Both the position numbers and the translations under genes were made by a program. 16,500 nucleotides of DNA. It comes from JBBQSU01 sp038234815 (GTDB lineage: Bacteria > Planctomycetota > Phycisphaerae > Tepidisphaerales > Tepidisphaeraceae). The stretch spans positions 1-16,500 of the forward strand of contig JBBQSU010000084.1 in assembly GCA_038234815.1 (NCBI GenBank). Reading direction: 5' to 3'. Positions 13,397-16,500 of the stretch are shown here, in pieces. The notes under the pieces were generated by a model. That model was given only the letters and a program-made list of their open reading frames with translations. It searched no databases and had not been told where the DNA came from. Each line of letters starts with the position of its first letter. Positions within the stretch are counted from its first letter, which is position 1.

Positions 13397-14922
13397 CTAC
13401 GAACAATCACCTGGCAACGATCGGCAACGGCCGAGCGATCGACCGCAGTGACATTCCCGAACTGGCCGAGCCGCAGTTCCGCAGGACCATTCTCGATGTC
13501 GTCGATTCCGGCCAGCGGGTCGCGGCCTTCTTCGGCATGGTGGAACAGAACGGTGCACTCCGCCTGCTCGTTGTTTTGGCTGATGACCAGCAGGCGCGCC
13601 TTCGACTGGCATCAACCGTTTTGAATCAGGACGGCTTTGAATCCCTGACCCCACTCTGTCCGCAGGTCCATCTCTTCGAGCGCGAAATTTGCGAGCAATT
13701 TGGGGTGAAAGCAGAAGGTCACCCCTGGTTTAAGCCCGTGCGTTTTCACGCTTCGTATCGGCCCGGCCACGATGCCTGGAACCGCGGTGTCGGTGAATCG
13801 CCGGTCCCGGGCGTGATGGATTTTTATCGTGTCGAGGGTGCCGAGATTCACGAGGTGGCAGTGGGGCCGGTCCATGCGGGCGTCATCGAGCCTGGTCACT
13901 TTCGATTCCAGTGCCACGGCGAAGACGTGTTCCACCTGGAAATTGCGCTCGGCTATCAACACCGCGGAGTTGAACGAGCGATGATTGGCGGCCCGAACTC
14001 ACGATCGATCCATTATGCCGAGACGCTGGCCGGCGACACCACGATCGGCCACAGCACGGCTTACTGCCAGGTTGTCGAAGCCCTCGCCAAGTGCCAGAAG
14101 ACTCCGCGGGCGCAGACACTAAGGGGCATCGCGCTGGAACTGGAACGGCTGGCAAACCATGTCGGAGATTTGGGCGCGCTGGCCAACGACGTTGGATTCC
14201 TCCCCACCGCGTCTTACTGCGGCAGATTGCGAGGGGATTGCCTGAACCTGACGGCCGTGCTCTGCGGCAGCCGATTCGGGAGAGGAATGATCCGGCCCGG
14301 CGGCGTGGGTTTCGATCTTGATGAAGCGATGGCTGATGATTTACTCAATCGCCTGAGGGCCATCGAGAAAGACTGCAAAAGCGCGATCGAACTCCTCTGG
14401 GATTCACCATCGGTCATGGCCCGGTTCGAGGACACCGGCAAGCTCACGGCCGAAACCGCCGAAACCTTTGGCTTCGTCGGACCCGTGGCGCGAGCTTGCG
14501 GGCTATACCGCGATGCCCGCCAGGACCAGCCCTCCGGAATCTTTCGCTTCGCCCACATCCCGGCCTCCACCTGGCACTCGGGGGACGTGTTTGCCCGCGC
14601 ATTTGTGCGCTGGCTTGAGATTCAGCAATCCCTTGTGTTCGTGCGAGAACAACTTCAGGCACTCCCGCGCGGGGCGATTCGGAATCCGATGAAGCCGATG
14701 TCACCGAACCAGTTTGCCGTCTCCATCATCGAAGGTTGGCGCGGAGAGATCTGCCATGTGGGGATCACGGATGCGCAAGGCCGATTCGAACGCTACAAGG
14801 TTGTCGATCCGTCGTTCCATAACTGGATGGGACTGGCGATCGCCTTGCGAAACCAGCAGATTTCCGATTTTCCGTTGTGCAACAAGAGTTTCAACCTTTC
14901 GTACTGCGGCCACGACCTGTAG
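13393..14922 (+). CDS. hyfG: HyfG-like NuoC-NuoD fusion without Ni-Fe ligands (Ehr type large subunit)
   Basis: 509 aa; ATG at 13393 overlaps the hyfF stop (ATGA) and follows GGAGG. Residues 1-125 are NuoC-like (LFEREICEQFGVKAEGHPWF, 94-113). About 155-509 is NuoD/NiFe-large-subunit-like. In real hydrogenases the first metal motif reads E-x-V-C-G-x-C-G-x-x-H-S. Here it is ETLAGDTTIGHS (210-221), so both Cys are replaced by Ala213 and Thr216. The second, D-P-C-x-x-C, is DPSFHNW (472-478), with Ser474 and Asn477. His220 and the frame around the motifs are kept, so this is not a frameshift. No Ni-Fe centre can form in the normal way. This matches energy-converting hydrogenase-related (Ehr) proteins. 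Reaction unknown; cytoplasmic face. Confidence 0.92.
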   Translation: MTTNNHLATIGNGRAIDRSDIPELAEPQFRRTILDVVDSGQRVAAFFGMVEQNGALRLLVVLADDQQARLRLASTVLNQDGFESLTPLCPQVHLFEREICEQFGVKAEGHPWFKPVRFHASYRPGHDAWNRGVGESPVPGVMDFYRVEGAEIHEVAVGPVHAGVIEPGHFRFQCHGEDVFHLEIALGYQHRGVERAMIGGPNSRSIHYAETLAGDTTIGHSTAYCQVVEALAKCQKTPRAQTLRGIALELERLANHVGDLGALANDVGFLPTASYCGRLRGDCLNLTAVLCGSRFGRGMIRPGGVGFDLDEAMADDLLNRLRAIEKDCKSAIELLWDSPSVMARFEDTGKLTAETAETFGFVGPVARACGLYRDARQDQPSGIFRFAHIPASTWHSGDVFARAFVRWLEIQQSLVFVREQLQALPRGAIRNPMKPMSPNQFAVSIIEGWRGEICHVGITDAQGRFERYKVVDPSFHNWMGLAIALRNQQISDFPLCNKSFNLSYCGHDL

Positions 14923-14957
14923 ACCCCGGAAGTTTCCCGAGAGACGAGGAATCCAAG

Positions 14958-15773
14958 ATGTTGAAAGTTCTGCTTGCCCGTCTGCAACAAGGCCATCGCA
15001 CGATCGACTATCCCGATGGTCCGCCTCCGGAGATGCCCGCGCGGTTCCGAGGTCGGCCTGTCTTCGATACGGAGAAATGCGCCGACGGCTGCTCTGCCTG
15101 CGCCGGCGCGTGCCCGACCGAGGCAATTCGGATGATCGATGGCAAACCGCAGATCGACCTGGGTAGCTGCCTCTTTTGTACCGACTGTCTCCAGGCCTGT
15201 CCGACCGGCGCCGTGCGATACTCCCAGGACTACCGGCTTACGGTACGGCAGCGCGAGGATCTGGTCATCTCGCCGGAAGATGACCTTCGGCTGGCCGATG
15301 CCTTGCCTCCGAAACTGATGAAGCTGTTCGGCCGATCACTCAAGCTGCGTGTCGTGAGCGCCGGCGGGTGTGGCGGGTGCGAGGCGGACGTAAATGTGCT
15401 TGGCACCGTCGGCTGGGACCTTTCGCGATTTGGCATCCAGTTCGTCGCCTCTCCCCGTCATGCCGACGGACTACTTATTACCGGCGCCATTTCAACAAAC
15501 ATGCACCTGGCACTGAAAAAGACCTACGACGCCGTCCCCGATCCAAAGATCGTGATCGCCGTGGGAGCCTGTGCAATCTCGGGCGGTCCGTACAAAGGGC
15601 ATCCTGAAGTCGAAAACGGAGCTGGCTCGATGCTCCCTGTAGACCTGTATGTCCCCGGCTGTCCGCCTCATCCACTCACGATCCTTGACGGACTTCTTCG
15701 CCTGCTCGACAAAGTGGAGGAACAGCGCAAGGGCGTCGGGGGCAGACGAACAAACGCGGGAGGCGGCGGGTGA
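14958..15773 (+). CDS. HyfH-HyfI-like fusion: 2[4Fe-4S] ferredoxin plus NuoB-like subunit
   Basis: 271 aa; GAGGA seven bases before ATG 14958. N-terminal about 35-90 is a two-cluster ferredoxin (NuoI/HyfH-like): Cys41, 45, 48, 52 (CADGCSACAGACP, first spacing three residues instead of the usual two) and Cys71, 74, 77, 81 (CLFCTDCLQACP). About 125-255 is NuoB/HyfI-like, with the proximal cluster ligands Cys138 and Cys141 (GGCGGCEAD), Cys205 (GACAISGGPY) and Cys235 (PGCPPHP) all present. In E. coli these are two proteins of about 180 and 250 aa; here they are one short chain. It should pass electrons to or from the HyfG-like subunit. Last recognised gene of the operon. Confidence 0.9.
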   Translation: MLKVLLARLQQGHRTIDYPDGPPPEMPARFRGRPVFDTEKCADGCSACAGACPTEAIRMIDGKPQIDLGSCLFCTDCLQACPTGAVRYSQDYRLTVRQREDLVISPEDDLRLADALPPKLMKLFGRSLKLRVVSAGGCGGCEADVNVLGTVGWDLSRFGIQFVASPRHADGLLITGAISTNMHLALKKTYDAVPDPKIVIAVGACAISGGPYKGHPEVENGAGSMLPVDLYVPGCPPHPLTILDGLLRLLDKVEEQRKGVGGRRTNAGGGG

Positions 15774-16065
15774 TCTTTCGGGGGCCAAGCCGCTTGAATC
15801 GGGCACGAAGGGCTGATGGCGCTGATGCAGCGGGAACTCAGGAGTTGGGTGGCCGAGCGTGTGAAAACGCGGAATATTTCAAACGCGCCGTTGCCAGGTC
15901 TAACGCGACGGTTCAAATCAGCCCAGCCATTGCGCCGGCCTGTCTCGACAGAGGAATAGCCTTTGTAGTGCGGGGCAGAAAGGGCCAAGCAAAAGGTCTG
16001 CACAGCCGTGCCTGTTGCCGCGGGGCATGGAGAAACCTTCGGCGGGGTTGTATCTTCTACGCTTC
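15774..16065. other. Gap between the Ehr-like operon and prfA; only a doubtful ORF
   Basis: 292 bases without a convincing gene. A 99-codon frame (15770-16069) starts with GTG overlapping the previous stop, behind GGGAGG, and ends overlapping the prfA ATG (ATGA). The encoded protein is Arg-rich and featureless, and G/C at third codon positions is only about 55 percent by my count, lower than expected for genes in so G+C-rich a genome. I treat it as non-coding. No clear hairpin plus T-run terminator for the operon was found. Confidence 0.5.
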
Positions 16066-16500
16066 ATGAGCAATCACGCGCCTGAAAAATCTCCGTTGCT
16101 GCGCAAGCTGGACGAGATCATGCATCGTTACGACGCCTTGCAGCACTCGCTGAGTGATCCGACCGTGCTGGCGAACAACGCTCGCGTGGTTTCCATCAGC
16201 AAGGAATCGGGGCAACTGGAACCGGTGACCACGCGGTATCGGGAATATCTTCAGGCCGATCGGGAGGTTGAGGAACTTAAGGAAATGTCGGTGAACGTGA
16301 CCGATCCCGAGATGGCGGAACTGGCGCGGGGCGAATTACCCGACATGGCGGCGCATGCCACCAGCTTGCTGGAACAGCTTAAGGATGAATTTCTTGCCGC
16401 AGAGGACAACGCCGTCGATTCATTCTTTCTGGAGATTCGCGCCGGGACCGGCGGGGAAGAAGCGGCGCTGTTCGGTAGAGACTTGTATGAAATGTACAGC
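16066..16500 (+). CDS. prfA: Peptide chain release factor 1, N-terminal part (cut by window end)
   Basis: ATG at 16066 opens 145 codons that continue past the window. The N-terminus (LLRKLDEIMHRYDALQHSLSD) is the helical RF1/RF2 domain, and the last visible segment FFLEIRAGTGGEEAALFGRD (about 122-141) is the RF1 signature at the start of the central PCRF domain; RF2 has a different sequence there. RF1 releases finished proteins at UAA and UAG codons. The PxT and GGQ motifs lie beyond the window. No good ribosome binding site is seen directly upstream, so the exact start is less sure than the gene. A housekeeping gene, functionally unrelated to the operon before it. Confidence 0.92.
   Translation, partial: MSNHAPEKSPLLRKLDEIMHRYDALQHSLSDPTVLANNARVVSISKESGQLEPVTTRYREYLQADREVEELKEMSVNVTDPEMAELARGELPDMAAHATSLLEQLKDEFLAAEDNAVDSFFLEIRAGTGGEEAALFGRDLYEMYS

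Noticed and set aside
7114..15773. Reading the operon as a functional hydrogenase-4 or formate hydrogenlyase
   Set aside because: The HyfG-like subunit lacks every cysteine that binds Ni-Fe, and no formate dehydrogenase or maturation gene is in the window.

Overview
The window joins two unlike regions. The left third (1-5854) is the integrase-proximal end of an integrated element. The right two thirds (5855-16500) look like ordinary chromosome: an operon for a complex I-like, ion-pumping membrane complex, then the start of prfA. Overall G+C is high, the tRNA fragment encodes no CCA end, and the element genes (AAA_25/RepA-like ATPase, AEP-type primase, AlpA-like HTH) are of a kind common in Planctomycetota mobile elements. 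A planctomycete or relative is my best guess, but this is inference from gene style; no phylogenetic marker other than partial prfA is present.

Element (1-5854, all genes on the minus strand). A P4-type tyrosine integrase (4381-5661) lies next to the 3' half of a tRNA-Arg(ACG) gene (5808-5854), which marks the right attachment site. The rest of the tRNA and the other attachment site are outside the window to the left. Two unrecognised genes follow, one with a possible zinc knuckle and one with an HTH and a basic tail. The second ends at a good intrinsic terminator. Next come an inverted repeat with three GTCCCG half-sites, an AlpA-like HTH gene, and a tightly packed set: 88-aa unknown, primase-like protein, RepA-like ATPase, 99-aa unknown, and a gene running off the left edge. 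Each junction in this set overlaps (ATGA, ATGA, ATGA, TGATG), so it should be one translationally coupled replication operon.

Chromosome. After about 315 bases without a convincing gene, a TTG-started regulator fuses an excisionase-type HTH to a PTS EIIA domain. A 50-codon ORF resembling the first 40 residues of HyfB follows. The main operon then runs HyfB-like, DUF1275-STAS fusion, HyfC-like, HyfE-like, HyfF-like, HyfG-like (NuoC-NuoD fusion), and a HyfH-HyfI-like fusion (two ferredoxin clusters plus a NuoB-like domain). Gene order and families match hydrogenase-4/formate hydrogenlyase. However, the large subunit lacks all four cysteines that bind the Ni-Fe centre (Ala213, Thr216, Ser474, Asn477), so it is better read as an energy-converting hydrogenase-related (Ehr) complex: electron-transfer clusters and a full ion-pumping arm with an unknown reaction. 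The most unusual point is a predicted membrane DUF1275 protein carrying a C-terminal STAS-like domain, inserted between HyfB and HyfC, with a PTS-type regulator at the operon head.
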